Positions 54,583 to 63,960 of a DNA stretch of 64,000 nucleotides are shown here, piece by piece (position 1 is the first letter of the stretch; the number at the start of each line of letters is the position of its first letter). The notes below the pieces were generated by a model. That model worked only from the letters and a program-made list of their open reading frames with translations. It searched no databases and was not told the origin of the DNA. Origin of the DNA: Streptosporangium sp. NBC_01755 (GTDB lineage: Bacteria; Actinomycetota; Actinomycetes; Streptosporangiales; Streptosporangiaceae); the NCBI RefSeq assembly GCF_035917995.1, contig NZ_CP109131.1:1922001-1986000 (forward strand). The letters run 5' to 3'. Both the position numbers and the translations under genes were made by a program.

Positions 54583-55299
54583 ATGGACAACTCTAGCGGA
54601 GTCGGCGTACTGGACAAGGCCGTCCTCGTGCTCAACGCCCTTGAAGCCGGCCCTGCGTCCCTCGCGCAGCTCGTACAGGCCACCGGCCTGGCCCGCCCCA
54701 CCGCCCACCGGCTGGCCGTCGCCCTGGAACACCACCGCATCGTCACCCGCGACACCCAGGGCCGTTTCGTCCTGGGCCCCCGCCTGTCCGAACTGTCCAC
54801 CGCCGCCGGTGAGGACAGGCTGCTGGCCGTCGCCTCGCCGGTCCTCACCCAGCTACGGGACCTGACCGGGGAGAGCGCGCAACTCTACCGGCGCCAGGGC
54901 GACGAGCGGGTCTGCGTGGCCGCCGCCGAACGTGCCAGCGGACTGCGCGACACCGTGCCGGTCGGCTCGGCCCTGCCGATGCTCGCGGGGTCCGCGGCGC
55001 AGATCCTGCTCGCCTGGGAGGAGCCCGACCGCCTGCACCGGGGCCTGCGCGGGGCCAAGTTCACCGCGGCCACGCTCGCGAGCGTGCGGCGCAGGGGCTG
55101 GGCGCACAGCGTCGGCGAGCGCGAGCAGGGCGTGGCCAGCGTCTCGGCGCCGATCAGGGGCGCGGGCGGCAAGGTGGTCGCCGCGGTGTCGGTCTCCGGC
55201 CCGATCGAGCGCCTGACCCGCACCCCCGGCAGGCTGCACGCCGCCCCCGTGGTCACCGCCGCCGAACGGATCACCGAGTCGATGCGCCGCGCCAACTGA
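54583..55299 (+). CDS. ndgR: IclR-family regulator NdgR (leucine/amino-acid responsive)
   Basis: This 238-aa regulator has a winged helix-turn-helix (about residues 5-65): GVGVLDKAVLVLNALEAGPA and ATGLARPTAHRLAVALEHH. An IclR effector domain follows (about 80-235). NdgR in Streptomyces controls leuCD, amino-acid metabolism and antibiotic output, and is encoded divergently from leuC exactly as here. ATG 54583 leaves a 70-nt shared promoter region containing CATATG and CTTGCTTTCTC; no clear palindrome could be assigned as operator. Confidence 0.93.
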   Translation: MDNSSGVGVLDKAVLVLNALEAGPASLAQLVQATGLARPTAHRLAVALEHHRIVTRDTQGRFVLGPRLSELSTAAGEDRLLAVASPVLTQLRDLTGESAQLYRRQGDERVCVAAAERASGLRDTVPVGSALPMLAGSAAQILLAWEEPDRLHRGLRGAKFTAATLASVRRRGWAHSVGEREQGVASVSAPIRGAGGKVVAAVSVSGPIERLTRTPGRLHAAPVVTAAERITESMRRAN

Positions 55300-55378
55300 C
55301 GTCCACGGCGGCTGACACCGGTCGACCTGTGGGCGATATGAGGAGGCGAGCACCCCTGCGGCCCCCTAGGCTGGGCAG

Positions 55379-57121
55379 GTGACAGATCGCATCGAGGCAG
55401 CCGCGGCTGAACTGCGTCCCCTGCTCCAGAACTTCATCCTGTGGGCGCGTGAGAACGCGCCCGGCAGCGATTCCAACCTGGTCGGCTCTGTCGCGCTGTG
55501 GCACCGGCTGATCGCCTCCGACGACGTCGGCCGGTGGAGGCAGTCCGACCTGCGCACGGTTCTCCTCGACCGGATGCCCCAGGTCGTCGAGGACCCGGAC
55601 GCCGCCGCCGACGGCATGGTGCCCGCGATCCGCGCCTACCTGACCTTCCTGTCGGAGTCCGACCGCCTGGCCAAGGGCTCCGCTCCGCTGGGGGACCTGC
55701 TCGCCGAGCTCGACCGCCTCGAAGACGACTTCGTCGACGCCATGGAGGATCTTGTCGTCGAGGAGGACGAGGACGACGAGTACGACGACGAGGAGGAGTC
55801 CGAGGGGCTCGGCGACTTCGAGCCTTTCGCCGACGAGCTCTCCGAGCTGCCGACGATCAGGCTCCGCCCCGACTCCGAGCTGGCCGCGGCCACCCGCAGG
55901 GCACCTCTGATCTCCAAGGCCCGCGACCTCGCGGTCTGGGTCGGCTCGGAGCGCCGGGTGGGCGAGACGAGCCTGCTCGACGACGCCGAGATCACCGAGG
56001 CCCTGGCCGCCCTCGGCCTCCCCGTTCCCGAGAAGGGCGACAAGTCGCTGGCCGACTCCGTCCCCGCGCTCTGGAACATCTGGAACCTCGCGATCGACCT
56101 CGACTTCCTCCAGCCCGAGGGGGAGGACACGGTCAGCGTCGACGCCGACACCGCGGAGTGGCCCTTCGAGGAGGACGACGACGCCCTCGACGCGTGGATG
56201 GCCGGTCTGCACTCCATCGACTACGGCGACCCGGAGCTGGAGGACGAGGAGGCCACGATCGCCCTGTCCGGGCTGACCAGGGCACTGCTGGTCCGGGTGC
56301 TGCTGGCGACCGGTTCGAAGCCGCTGGCCGAGCTCCGCACCGAGCTGGCCGAGGCCGCCGCCGAGTACGACGACCTGGGCACGGAGGCCTGGGCCGCCGC
56401 CACCGCGCAGTACGGCGACCCGCTCAACCCGGTGCTCGACTGGCTGGCCGGGTACGGCATGGTCGAGGTCGAGCACGACCAGGTGCGGCTGACCCCGCTC
56501 GGCATGGAAGGCGTGGTCCACCTCGTGGACGACGCCGACATCGAGCTGGACGCCCGGCCCGCCATCGACGCGATGACCGCCCTGGACCTGCTCTCCTTCG
56601 GCTCCGAGCTGCCCGAGGAGGAGGCGGACGCCGAGTTCGAGGCCTGGATGGAGTTGCGCGCGCCCGAACAGGCCGCCAGGGACCTGCTGGAGGCCGCGGC
56701 CGAGGACGACGCGAACGCGCTGATCCGGGTCCAGGCGGCCAGCATGGTCGGCTCGCTCGGCGAGGTGGCCATACCCGCCTGGCGGGAGGCGCTCGACGAG
56801 CCGTCCCTGCGCCCGTACGCGGCCACCCACCTGGCCCAGCTGGGCGTCGAGGACGCTCCCCCGCCCACCCAGGCCGACACCCACTGGCTGATCCTCGACA
56901 TGCTGACCATCTCCGCCGGCCTGGGCCGTCCCGAGTTCGTCAGCAGCCTGGACGACATCGGCAACGTGCCGAACCTGGTCAGCCTGCTCGAAGTGATCTG
57001 GAAGGTGCCGCACCCGCACCTGGAGGAACTGCTGGAGGCGATCGGCAAGGCGCATCCGGACAAGCAGGTCGGCAAGGCCGCCAAGCGTGCCCTGTTCAAG
57101 GCCCGCTCGGGGCAGAACTAG
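55379..57121 (+). CDS. large acidic conserved hypothetical protein
   Basis: This 580-aa protein starts at GTG 55379. It has an extreme acidic tract around residues 118-145 (VVEEDEDDEYDDEEESEGLG) and several further Glu/Asp-rich helices. The C-terminal third (about 430-580) looks like HEAT/ARM-type helical repeats: ANALIRVQAASMVGSLGEVA, then PSLRPYAATHLAQLG and PHLEELLEAIGKAHPDKQ. It has no signal peptide, no membrane segment and no catalytic motif. Homologues are expected in actinobacteria only. A scaffold or nucleic-acid-mimic role can be imagined but nothing shows it. A 21-bp-stem terminator follows. Confidence 0.8.
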   Translation: MTDRIEAAAAELRPLLQNFILWARENAPGSDSNLVGSVALWHRLIASDDVGRWRQSDLRTVLLDRMPQVVEDPDAAADGMVPAIRAYLTFLSESDRLAKGSAPLGDLLAELDRLEDDFVDAMEDLVVEEDEDDEYDDEEESEGLGDFEPFADELSELPTIRLRPDSELAAATRRAPLISKARDLAVWVGSERRVGETSLLDDAEITEALAALGLPVPEKGDKSLADSVPALWNIWNLAIDLDFLQPEGEDTVSVDADTAEWPFEEDDDALDAWMAGLHSIDYGDPELEDEEATIALSGLTRALLVRVLLATGSKPLAELRTELAEAAAEYDDLGTEAWAAATAQYGDPLNPVLDWLAGYGMVEVEHDQVRLTPLGMEGVVHLVDDADIELDARPAIDAMTALDLLSFGSELPEEEADAEFEAWMELRAPEQAARDLLEAAAEDDANALIRVQAASMVGSLGEVAIPAWREALDEPSLRPYAATHLAQLGVEDAPPPTQADTHWLILDMLTISAGLGRPEFVSSLDDIGNVPNLVSLLEVIWKVPHPHLEELLEAIGKAHPDKQVGKAAKRALFKARSGQN

Positions 57122-57125
57122 GAAC

Positions 57126-57170
57126 GGAACAGGAAAGGGACGGGGCGGCGCCCCGTCCCTTTCCTGTTCC
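57126..57170 (+). terminator. long perfect hairpin terminator of the acidic-protein gene
   Basis: GGAACAGGAAAGGGACGGGG pairs with its full complement across a GC-rich 3-5-nt loop, beginning 5 nt after the stop. It is followed by two 21-bp direct copies of TTCCTGTTCCGCCATGGCGG-type sequence (57161-57181 and 57185-57205). Confidence 0.85.
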
Positions 57171-57230
57171 GCCATGGCGGGAAGTTCCTGTTCCGCCATG
57201 GCGGGGAGCGTTCAGGCGCCCCTGAAACGA

Positions 57231-57265
57231 AAAAAGCCCCCGGGAGCCGTTGCTCCCGGGGGTTT
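57231..57265 (-). terminator. Rho-independent terminator of the tRNA cluster
   Basis: Read on the minus strand, CCCCCGGGAGC pairs perfectly across AACG, ending in a run of T residues (plus-strand AAAAAA). This is the only classical U-tract terminator noticed in the window. It lies 9 nt beyond the first tRNA-Glu. Confidence 0.85.
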
Positions 57266-57273
57266 CGCACTTG

Positions 57274-57346
57274 TAGCCCCGACCGGATTCGAACCGGCGC
57301 TACCGCCTTGAGAGGGCGGCGTCCTAGGCCACTAGACGACGGAGCC
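57274..57346 (-). tRNA. tRNA-Glu (anticodon CTC), copy 1
   Basis: This is a 73-nt cloverleaf. The acceptor GGCTCCG pairs with CGGGGCT (with G-U pairs), followed by discriminator A. The anticodon loop CTCTCAA gives CTC, and the T-arm is GGTTCGAATCC. CCA is not encoded. Confidence 0.95.
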
Positions 57347-57362
57347 TTGCGAGAGACAGTGG

Positions 57363-57435
57363 TAGTCCCGACCGGATTCGAACCGGCGCTACCGCCTTGA
57401 GAGGGCGGCGTCCTGGGCCACTAGACGACGGGACC
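57363..57435 (-). tRNA. tRNA-Glu (anticodon CTC), copy 2
   Basis: This 73-nt near-copy of the adjacent tRNA differs mainly in the acceptor stem (GGTCCCG/CGGGACT) and one D-arm base. The same loop CTCTCAA reads GAG codons. The two genes are 16 nt apart and co-oriented. Confidence 0.95.
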
Positions 57436-57497
57436 CTACACACTGTCATCAGATTCGGAGGGAGCCGAATCTGCGGCATCTTCCGGAGAAGATGCAG

Positions 57498-57569
57498 CTG
57501 GGGTACCAGGACTCGAACCTAGAACAACTGAACCAGAATCAGCCGTGTTGCCAATTACACCATACCCCA
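57498..57569 (-). tRNA. tRNA-Gln (anticodon CTG)
   Basis: This is a 72-nt cloverleaf. Acceptor TGGGGTA/TACCCCA with discriminator G, anticodon stem GCTGA/TCAGT with loop TTCTGGT giving CTG, and T-arm GGTTCGAGTCC. It is the promoter-proximal member of the cluster. Confidence 0.95.
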
Positions 57570-57744
57570 CCGCGCTGGACTCCCTTGCGGGACTCGCTGG
57601 CGCCTCCGAAAGAATAGCCCAGGTTGGGGGTCAAGACCAAAACGATTGCCTGCGACCGAATCGCGGTATCACCGGGCTGCCGCAACGAAGGTCCGCTGTG
57701 TAACCCTGCTGGAGAGATCCGTCCACCTGAGAGGAGTTCCCGCC

Positions 57745-59724
57745 TTGGCCGAGAACCCGTTCTTCGAACCCAGCACGCTGCCGTACGGACTGCCGCCGTT
57801 CGCCCTGATCAGGGAGGAGCACTACCTTCCCGCCTTCGAGCGCGGCATGGCCGACCAGCTGCGCGAGGTGCGGGAGATCGCCGACAACCCGGAGCCCCCG
57901 ACGTTCGCCAACACGATCGAGGCCCTGGAGCGCTCGGGCCGGATTCTCAAGCGGGTCGTGACCGTCTTCAGCAGCATCTCCGCCTCCGACACGACCGACG
58001 GCATCCGGGAGATCGAGACCCAGGTCTCCCCCCGGCTGACCCAGCACGCCGACTCCATCCGCCTGAACCGCGCCCTGTACGCCCGGATCAAACAGGTGGC
58101 CACCGACGACCCCGAGGAGGCGTGGCTGCTGCAGAAGTACCGCGTCGACTTCGTCAGGGCCGGCGCGGATCTGTCCGAGAGCGACCAGGATCACCTCAGG
58201 GCGCTCAACGAGGAACTGACCAGGCTCGCCACGACCTTCTCCCAGAACCTGCTCACGGCCTCCACGGCCTCCGCGCTGGTCGTCGAGGACGTCAAGCTGC
58301 TGGACGGGCTCGCCGAGAGCACGATCAAGGCGATCGAGAAGGACGGCGGCTACGTCCTGCCGCTGTTCAACTACACCAACCAGCCCGCGCTGGCCGAGCT
58401 GACCGACCGGGAGACCCGCAGGAGGCTGTACGAGCTGTCCGTCGGCCGGGCGCCGGAGAACTTCGAGCTGGCGGCCAGGATGGCGATGCTCCGCGCCGAG
58501 CGGGCGGCCCTGCTCGGCTATCCCAACCACGCCGCATACTCCGTCGCCGACCAGACCGCCAAGACCACCGACGCCGTCGAGGAGATGCTCGGCAAGCTGG
58601 TGGGTCCCGCGGTGGCCAACGCCCGCCGGGAGGCCGAGGCGCTGAGCGAGCAGGCCGGCTTCCCCCTGGCGCCGTGGGACTGGTCCTTCTACGCCGAACG
58701 GGTGCGCAAGGCCCGCTACGACTTCGACGCCGCCGACCTTCGCCCCTACTTTGAGCTGGACCGGGTGCTGCGGGACGGTGTCTTCCGCGCCGCCGGCGAG
58801 CTGTACGGGATCACCTTCGCCGACCGGGACGACCTGGCCGGGTACCACCCGGACGTCCGGGTCTTCGAGGTGTCCGACGCGAACGGCTCACCACTCGGCC
58901 TGTTCGTGTTCGACCCGTACGCCCGGCCGACCAAGCGCGGCGGCGCCTGGATGAACAACCTGGTCACCCAGTCGCACCTGTTCGGCGAGCTGCCCGTGGT
59001 GATGAACAACCTCAACATCACCAAGCCCTCCGAGGGTCCGACGCTGCTGACGTTCGAGGAGGTCAACACCGCCTTCCACGAGTTCGGCCACGCCCTGCAC
59101 GGCCTCTTCTCCGATGTGCGCTTCCCCCGGGTCTCCGGCACCGACGTGCCGCGCGACTTCGTGGAGTACCCCTCGCAGGTCAACGAGATGTGGGCCACCT
59201 GGCCCTCGATCCTCGCGGGCTTCGCCAGGCACCACGAGACCGGCGAGCCGGTGCCCGCGGAGCTCCTGGAGAAGATGAGGGCCGCGGAGAAGTTCAACCA
59301 GGGTTTCGCCACCGTCGAGTATCTCGCGGCGGCGCTGCTGGACTGGGCCTGGCACAAGCTGGCCGCGGGCGAGAGGGTCGAGGACGCCGAGGCGTTCGAG
59401 AACGCGGTCCTGGAGCGCGCCGGGATCGCCTACGACCTGGTCCGCACCCGCTATCGGACCAACTACTTCGCGCACATCTTCGTCAGCGGGGTGGGCGGCT
59501 ACAGCGCCGGCTACTACTCCTACATCTGGAGCGAGGTGCTGGACGCCGAGAGCGTCGACTGGTTCGAGGAGAACGGCGGCCTGACGCGCGGCAACGGCGA
59601 CCACTTCCGCTCCACCCTGCTGTCGGTCGGCGGTTCGCGGGACGTGATGGACGCCTTCCGCGACTTCCGCGGCCGCGACCCGCGCATCGAGCCTCTGCTG
59701 AAGCGCCGCGGCCTGGAGGCATAG
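57745..59724 (+). CDS. M3-family oligopeptidase (dipeptidyl carboxypeptidase/oligopeptidase A type)
   Basis: This 659-aa cytoplasmic zinc peptidase has the HExxH motif in TAFHEFGHALHGLFSD, with the third ligand Glu about 25 residues later in VEYPSQVNEMWA. The C-terminal GGYSAGYYSYIWSEVLDA is the substrate-binding Gly/Tyr region. TTG 57745 was chosen because GAGGAG lies about 10 nt upstream and the product starts AENPFFEPSTLPYG; the earlier open frame is repetitive-looking and runs into the tRNA region. It degrades small peptides. A 15-bp hairpin terminates it. Confidence 0.92.
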   Translation: MAENPFFEPSTLPYGLPPFALIREEHYLPAFERGMADQLREVREIADNPEPPTFANTIEALERSGRILKRVVTVFSSISASDTTDGIREIETQVSPRLTQHADSIRLNRALYARIKQVATDDPEEAWLLQKYRVDFVRAGADLSESDQDHLRALNEELTRLATTFSQNLLTASTASALVVEDVKLLDGLAESTIKAIEKDGGYVLPLFNYTNQPALAELTDRETRRRLYELSVGRAPENFELAARMAMLRAERAALLGYPNHAAYSVADQTAKTTDAVEEMLGKLVGPAVANARREAEALSEQAGFPLAPWDWSFYAERVRKARYDFDAADLRPYFELDRVLRDGVFRAAGELYGITFADRDDLAGYHPDVRVFEVSDANGSPLGLFVFDPYARPTKRGGAWMNNLVTQSHLFGELPVVMNNLNITKPSEGPTLLTFEEVNTAFHEFGHALHGLFSDVRFPRVSGTDVPRDFVEYPSQVNEMWATWPSILAGFARHHETGEPVPAELLEKMRAAEKFNQGFATVEYLAAALLDWAWHKLAAGERVEDAEAFENAVLERAGIAYDLVRTRYRTNYFAHIFVSGVGGYSAGYYSYIWSEVLDAESVDWFEENGGLTRGNGDHFRSTLLSVGGSRDVMDAFRDFRGRDPRIEPLLKRRGLEA

Positions 59725-59735
59725 CCCTTCGCGCA

Positions 59736-59769
59736 CCGTCCGGGGTGCGGGAAACCGCACCCCGGACGG
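59736..59769 (+). terminator. M3 peptidase hairpin terminator
   Basis: The 15-bp perfect stem CCGTCCGGGGTGCGG is closed by a GAAA tetraloop, 12 nt after the stop. Confidence 0.85.
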
Positions 59770-59818
59770 GTACGCATCTCCAATGCGCTCCGCACGGGCG
59801 GTGCGCACACTGAACACC

Positions 59819-60155
59819 ATGAAACGACCATGGAAGTGGACCGGGATGGGCGCCGCGCTCGTCTCCGGCCTGGCCTGCGCCCTGCTGCTGGCACCGGGGG
59901 CCGGCGTACGGTAACGCGGTGCTGCCCGAAGATCCCTCGAAGGTGTTCGGGGAGGGCCGCTTCCACCGCGTGCCCATGCTGACGGGCATCACCAGGGACG
60001 AGGGCATGCTGTTCACGTCGCTGATGTTCCCGCCGATGACGGCCGAGGAGTACGAGGCCGCGGTCAACGAGAAGACGGCGCCCCAGCTCTTCCCGCTGCC
60101 CGGCGGGGTCAGACCGCTCGCCTCGCACGGGACGGCGCCGGCACGCCCCTCCTAG
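59819..60155 (+). pseudogene. decayed secreted carboxylesterase
   Basis: ATG 59819 opens a signal peptide (WTGMGAALVSGLACALLLAP) that stops at 59914. In another frame from 59919 a late segment of a type-B carboxylesterase follows: VLPEDPSKVFGEGRFHRVP, then MLTGITRDEGMLFTSLMFPP. The central part with the active-site Ser is missing and the end is scrambled (GVRPLASHGTAPARPS). A large deletion has joined the signal peptide to the 3' part. It is not functional. The gap to gltX (60156-60318) holds nothing else. Confidence 0.7.
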
Positions 60156-60318
60156 GGCGCCGGGGCCTGCCGACCTGATCCTTCCCGCACCACCGGTCCT
60201 GCCCCGGCCTGGGTGGGGGTGACTCCTCCCAGGCCTGGGCGGAACCCCCGGCTCCACGATGACCTCCGATGCGCTGACGGCTCCGCCGCACACCCGAGCC
60301 TCGTCCGGTCTGCGTTCC

Positions 60319-61686
60319 TCAGGCCTGGAGCCTGGCGAGGGCGGCGCGGATGCGGTCCATCGACCGCGTCCGGCCGAGGACCTCGATCGACTCGAACAGC
60401 GGCAGGCCGACGGTGCGGCCGGTGACGGCCACCCGGACCGGCGCCTGGGCCTTGCCGAGCTTGAGGCCGCAGGAGACGCCGACCTCCTCCAGCGCCGTCT
60501 TGAGCGACTCGGGGTCCATCTCGACCTTCTCAAGCCGGTCGAGGTAGCCGGTGAGGATCTCCACGGCGGAGTTCTTCATGGCCTTGTCCCACGACACCTG
60601 GTCGAAGACGGGCTCGTCCAGGAAGAGGAAGTCCACATTCGCCGTGATCTCGGACAGGACCGCGATGCGGGTCTGGGCGAGCTCGGCGACCTTGGCGAAG
60701 GTCTCGCGGTCCCAGCTCGGGTCCAGCCACGGCTCGCAGCGGGCGATGAACTCCTCCAGGGGCAGTGCCCTGATGTACTCGCCGTTGAACGCGCGGAGCT
60801 TCTTCTCGTCGAAGAAGGCCGGGGAGGGGTTGACGTCCTCCAGCTTGAACAGCGGCACCATCTCCGACCAGGGCATGATCTCCCGGTCGTCGCCGGGTCC
60901 CCAGCCGAGCAGCATCAGGTAGTTGACCATCGCCTCGGCCAGGTAGCCCTCCTCGCGGTAGGACTCCAGGGCGACCTTGTCGCGGCGCTTGGACAGCTTC
61001 TGGCGCTTCTCGTTGACGATGACCGGCACGTGCGCCCAGGTGGGCGGGGTGACGCCGAGCGCCTCCCAGAGCAGCTGCTGCTTGGGGGTGTTGGACAGGT
61101 GCTCCTCGGCGCGGACCACGTGGCTGATCCGCATCTCGACGTCGTCGACGACGTTGGCCAGCACGAAGAGCGGGGAGCCGTCGCCGCGCGCGATGACGAA
61201 GTCCTCCATCGCGCCGTTGGGGAACTCGACGGTGCCGCGGACCAGGTCGGAAATCACGGTGACGCCCTCGCCGGGGGTGCGGAAGCGGAGCGCGCCCTCG
61301 GTCAGGCCCCGGTCGCGGCAGAAGCCGTCGTACCCCTGGTGCTCGGACCCGGTGCGGGCCTTGACCTCGTCGCGAGTGCACGTGCAGTAGTAGGCCCGGC
61401 CCTCGGCCAGCAGCCTGGCCGCGGCCTCGCGGTGCTGCTTCTCGTACGAGGACTGGAAGTAGGGCCCCTCGAAGGCCGGGGCACCGTCGTTGATCCCGAT
61501 CCAGGCGAGCGCCGAGATGATGCCCTCGGTCCATTCCGGCCGGTTACGCGCGGCGTCGGTGTCCTCGATTCGGAGCACGAACCTTCCGCCGGTCCTCTCG
61601 GCCAGGGCCCAGTTGAACAGCGCGGAGCGGGCGCCGCCGACATGGAACATGCCGGTCGGCGAGGGGGCGAAACGAACCCTAATCAC
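60319..61686 (-). CDS. gltX: glutamyl-tRNA synthetase
   Basis: This 455-aa class I aminoacyl-tRNA synthetase begins [20 protein letters not shown] with a HIGH variant HVGG; the KMSKS loop is [20 protein letters not shown] and the C-terminal helical anticodon-binding domain are complete. In actinobacteria GluRS is usually non-discriminating, charging tRNA-Glu and tRNA-Gln with Glu, the latter then amidated by GatCAB; whether this enzyme does so is inferred. Its tRNA-Glu and tRNA-Gln genes lie about 3 kb upstream on the same strand side. It overlaps the FAH gene by 8 nt. Confidence 0.95.
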   Translation of the reverse strand: MIRVRFAPSPTGMFHVGGARSALFNWALAERTGGRFVLRIEDTDAARNRPEWTEGIISALAWIGINDGAPAFEGPYFQSSYEKQHREAAARLLAEGRAYYCTCTRDEVKARTGSEHQGYDGFCRDRGLTEGALRFRTPGEGVTVISDLVRGTVEFPNGAMEDFVIARGDGSPLFVLANVVDDVEMRISHVVRAEEHLSNTPKQQLLWEALGVTPPTWAHVPVIVNEKRQKLSKRRDKVALESYREEGYLAEAMVNYLMLLGWGPGDDREIMPWSEMVPLFKLEDVNPSPAFFDEKKLRAFNGEYIRALPLEEFIARCEPWLDPSWDRETFAKVAELAQTRIAVLSEITANVDFLFLDEPVFDQVSWDKAMKNSAVEILTGYLDRLEKVEMDPESLKTALEEVGVSCGLKLGKAQAPVRVAVTGRTVGLPLFESIEVLGRTRSMDRIRAALARLQA

Positions 61687-62455
61687 GGGAGACCACCCGG
61701 TTGCTGAGAGTGCCGATTCCTTCGATGAAGACGCTGACCTCGTCGCCGACGCTGAGCGGGCCGACCCCTTCGGGCGTCCCGGTGAGGATGACGTCGCCGG
61801 GGATCAGAGTCATGACCGCGCTCACGTGAGCGATCAGCGCGGGGATGTCGTACATGAGCTTGGAGGTGCGCGAGCTCTGCTTGACCTCGCCGTTCACGGA
61901 GGTGACGATGGCGACGTCGCTCGGGTCGAGCTCGGTCTGGATCCACGGGCCGAGCGGGCAGAACGTGTCGAAGCCCTTGGCCCGGGTGAACTGGACGTCC
62001 TTCTTCTGCAGATCTCTGGCCGTGACGTCGTTGGCGCAGGTGTAGCCGAAGATGACCTCGTGGGCCCGCTCACGGGGCACCTCCCGGCAGAGCCTGCCGA
62101 TCACCACCGCCAGCTCCCCCTCGTAGTCGACCCGCTGGGACAGGGTCGTCGGGTAGGCGATGGCCTCACCCGAACCGATCACCGAGGTCGACGGCTTGAG
62201 GAAGACCAGTGGCTCGTCGGGGACCTCGCCGCCCATCTCGTGGGCGTGGTCGGCGTAGTTCTTGCCGATCGCGACGACCTTGCTGGGCAGCATGGGCGCG
62301 ACCAGCCTGACCTGGGAGAGCGAGTAACGCTCACCGGTGAACTGGATCGGTCCGAACGGGTGACCGGAGATCGCGGAGACGAACTCCTCCCCTGGTCCAC
62401 CCTCGACCACCCCGAACCCGACACCGTCTCCTGTGGAGAACCTCGCTATACGCAC
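61679..62455 (-). CDS. fumarylacetoacetate-hydrolase-family protein
   Basis: This 258-aa metal-dependent FAH-fold enzyme has the conserved [47 protein letters not shown] with the metal-binding Glu residues, [16 protein letters not shown], and [20 protein letters not shown] at the end. Members are acylpyruvate hydrolases, oxaloacetate decarboxylases or 2-hydroxyhepta-2,4-diene-1,7-dioate isomerases; the exact substrate is not assigned. It is coupled to gltX by overlap, the usual actinobacterial pairing. Confidence 0.92.
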   Translation of the reverse strand: MRIARFSTGDGVGFGVVEGGPGEEFVSAISGHPFGPIQFTGERYSLSQVRLVAPMLPSKVVAIGKNYADHAHEMGGEVPDEPLVFLKPSTSVIGSGEAIAYPTTLSQRVDYEGELAVVIGRLCREVPRERAHEVIFGYTCANDVTARDLQKKDVQFTRAKGFDTFCPLGPWIQTELDPSDVAIVTSVNGEVKQSSRTSKLMYDIPALIAHVSAVMTLIPGDVILTGTPEGVGPLSVGDEVSVFIEGIGTLSNRVVSRD

Positions 62456-62639
62456 ACGACAAGGCTAGTCGGGCTCCAGGTCTCGCCTGACCGCCCCCGC
62501 GTCTCCGGAGGACTCGCGCCCCGCCCGTCCGGCATCCTCCAGCACACCACCGAACCCTCTGGGCTATATACAACTAAAAATACCCATAAAACCTATTTTC
62601 CCAATACGACCACGATTGAGTTAAGAATAAGTATGTCCT

Positions 62640-62663
62640 GATTGCCAGGAATACTAGGGGTAT
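62640..62663 (+). promoter_or_regulatory. sigma-B-like stress promoter of the Asp23 operon
   Basis: GATT (62640) - 14 nt - GGGTAT (62658) fits the GNNT-N14-16-GGGTAY consensus reported for Streptomyces sigma-B. It lies 60 nt before the Asp23 GTG. The upstream 70 nt (about 62563-62635) is strikingly AT-rich for this genome. Confidence 0.5.
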
Positions 62664-62723
62664 GACCGTTTCTGTCAGTATGCGGGAGGGCCAGCAGGTC
62701 TTCCCTCGGGGGAAGGAACGGAC

Positions 62724-63218
62724 GTGACTGAAGCCAGCACGGTGAACAGGCCCAAGGGCGACGAGGTATCTGTGCCCCGGGCACGCACCGACACTCCCGG
62801 ATCCCAGGGTGGCCTGGTCACTCCCAGGGGAACCACCACCATCGAGAGCGCCGTCGTAGCGAAGATCGCGGGCTTGGCGGCCCGGGAGATTCCCGGCGTG
62901 CACAACATGGGCGCGAGCACGGCGCGCGCCCTAGGCGCGGTACGCGGAATGGTCGGCGCCGACCAGAACATCACGCAGGGGGTCTCCGTCGAGGTGGGCG
63001 AGCGTCAGGCCGCCGCCGACCTCGAAGTGGTCGTCGAATACGGCATGGCCATCCCCGACCTGGCCACCGCCGTACGCCGCAACGTGATCACGGCGATCGA
63101 GCGCATGTGCGGGCTAGAGGTCACCGAGGTCAACATCAAGGTCTCCGACGTCCACATGCCCGGCCAGGACAAGGACGATTCGGGGGAGTCGTCCGGGCCT
63201 GAGCCGCGCGTCCAGTGA
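62724..63218 (+). CDS. Asp23/Gls24 family envelope stress protein
   Basis: This 164-aa protein starts at GTG 62724 after GGAAGG. The Asp23 domain (about residues 38-145) contains TTTIESAVVAKIAGLAAREI, GVSVEVGERQAAADLEVVVE and VTEVNIKVSDVHM. The N-terminus is polar and disordered. In S. aureus Asp23 is a membrane-tethered, sigma-B-dependent stress protein anchored by AmaP. Here too it begins an operon of coupled small genes: its stop overlaps the next start (GTGA). Confidence 0.9.
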   Translation: MTEASTVNRPKGDEVSVPRARTDTPGSQGGLVTPRGTTTIESAVVAKIAGLAAREIPGVHNMGASTARALGAVRGMVGADQNITQGVSVEVGERQAAADLEVVVEYGMAIPDLATAVRRNVITAIERMCGLEVTEVNIKVSDVHMPGQDKDDSGESSGPEPRVQ

Positions 63219-63775
63219 GAGATCCGGTGCACGGACCGGAGCACCCGACCCCGGCCGTCATGCCCGAGCACGGACCGGAGCACCCGACCCCGGCCGTCAT
63301 GCCCGCACACAGACTGGAGCACCCGGCCCACCGGCCTGCCACCCCGGCGGAGGCCGTTCCCGCGCAGAGGCCACGGGGCCCGGCCCGCACGACAGCCGCG
63401 GCACCCGGCGAGAAGGCGGGTCCTGCCCGCGAGAAACCGGCCGCGGCCGCTGAGCGGGCCAGTGAGCAGGCCACTGGGCGGGCCACTGAGCGGGACCCTG
63501 CCCGCCAGGAGTCGGGTCTCGCGCACGGGATAGCCGACGCCGTACGGCGCTGCCCCGATGTCGTCGACCTCTCGGGCGGCCCGTTCGGGACGGTGGCGAC
63601 CTACCTGCCCGGCGAGAGGATCTCCGGTGTCGCGCTGCACGAGGACGGGATCGAGGTCTCGGTGGTCGTCAAGCTGGGGCGCCCGCTACCGGAGATCGCC
63701 GACGAGATACGCGCGGCGGTCGTCCCGATGGCGGACGACCGGCCGGTGAATGTCCATATCGGAGGTTTGACATGA
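63215..63775 (+). CDS. second, Gls24-like protein with repeat-rich N-terminus
   Basis: The product is 186 aa. The first half is Pro/Ala/Glu-rich and includes two 39-bp DNA repeats (63230-63307) coding GPEHPTPAVMP units. The second half (about 105-186) is a short Asp23-like domain: HGIADAVRRCPDVVDLSGGP, ISGVALHEDGIEVSVVVK and DDRPVNVHIGGLT. It starts at GTG 63215, overlapping the Asp23 gene, and its stop overlaps the next gene (ATGA). Probably a partner of Asp23 in the same membrane complex. Confidence 0.75.
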   Translation: MRDPVHGPEHPTPAVMPEHGPEHPTPAVMPAHRLEHPAHRPATPAEAVPAQRPRGPARTTAAAPGEKAGPAREKPAAAAERASEQATGRATERDPARQESGLAHGIADAVRRCPDVVDLSGGPFGTVATYLPGERISGVALHEDGIEVSVVVKLGRPLPEIADEIRAAVVPMADDRPVNVHIGGLT

Positions 63776-63960
63776 ACAAGTTCCCAGTGTGGTCCGTGCT
63801 CGGCACGATCGTCGGCGTTCTTCTGGGCTTCGCCGGAGCCTTCGGCGGCTTCGGGGCATTCCTGCTGGTGCTCGTGCTGGGCGCCATCGGATTCCTCATC
63901 GGCCACTTCGCGGAGGTCGGCGAGGTCGACCTGTCCCGGCTCTCGGCGAGACGGCGATGA
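63772..63960 (+). CDS. small membrane protein of the Asp23 operon (DUF2273-like)
   Basis: The product is 62 aa: FPVWSVLGTIVGVLLGFAGA and GAFLLVLVLGAIGFLIGHFA form two membrane segments with a Gly-rich hairpin between, then a short charged tail. It resembles the DUF2273 proteins found beside Asp23/AmaP in Gram-positives. It overlaps its neighbours on both sides by ATGA. Confidence 0.8.
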   Translation: MNKFPVWSVLGTIVGVLLGFAGAFGGFGAFLLVLVLGAIGFLIGHFAEVGEVDLSRLSARRR

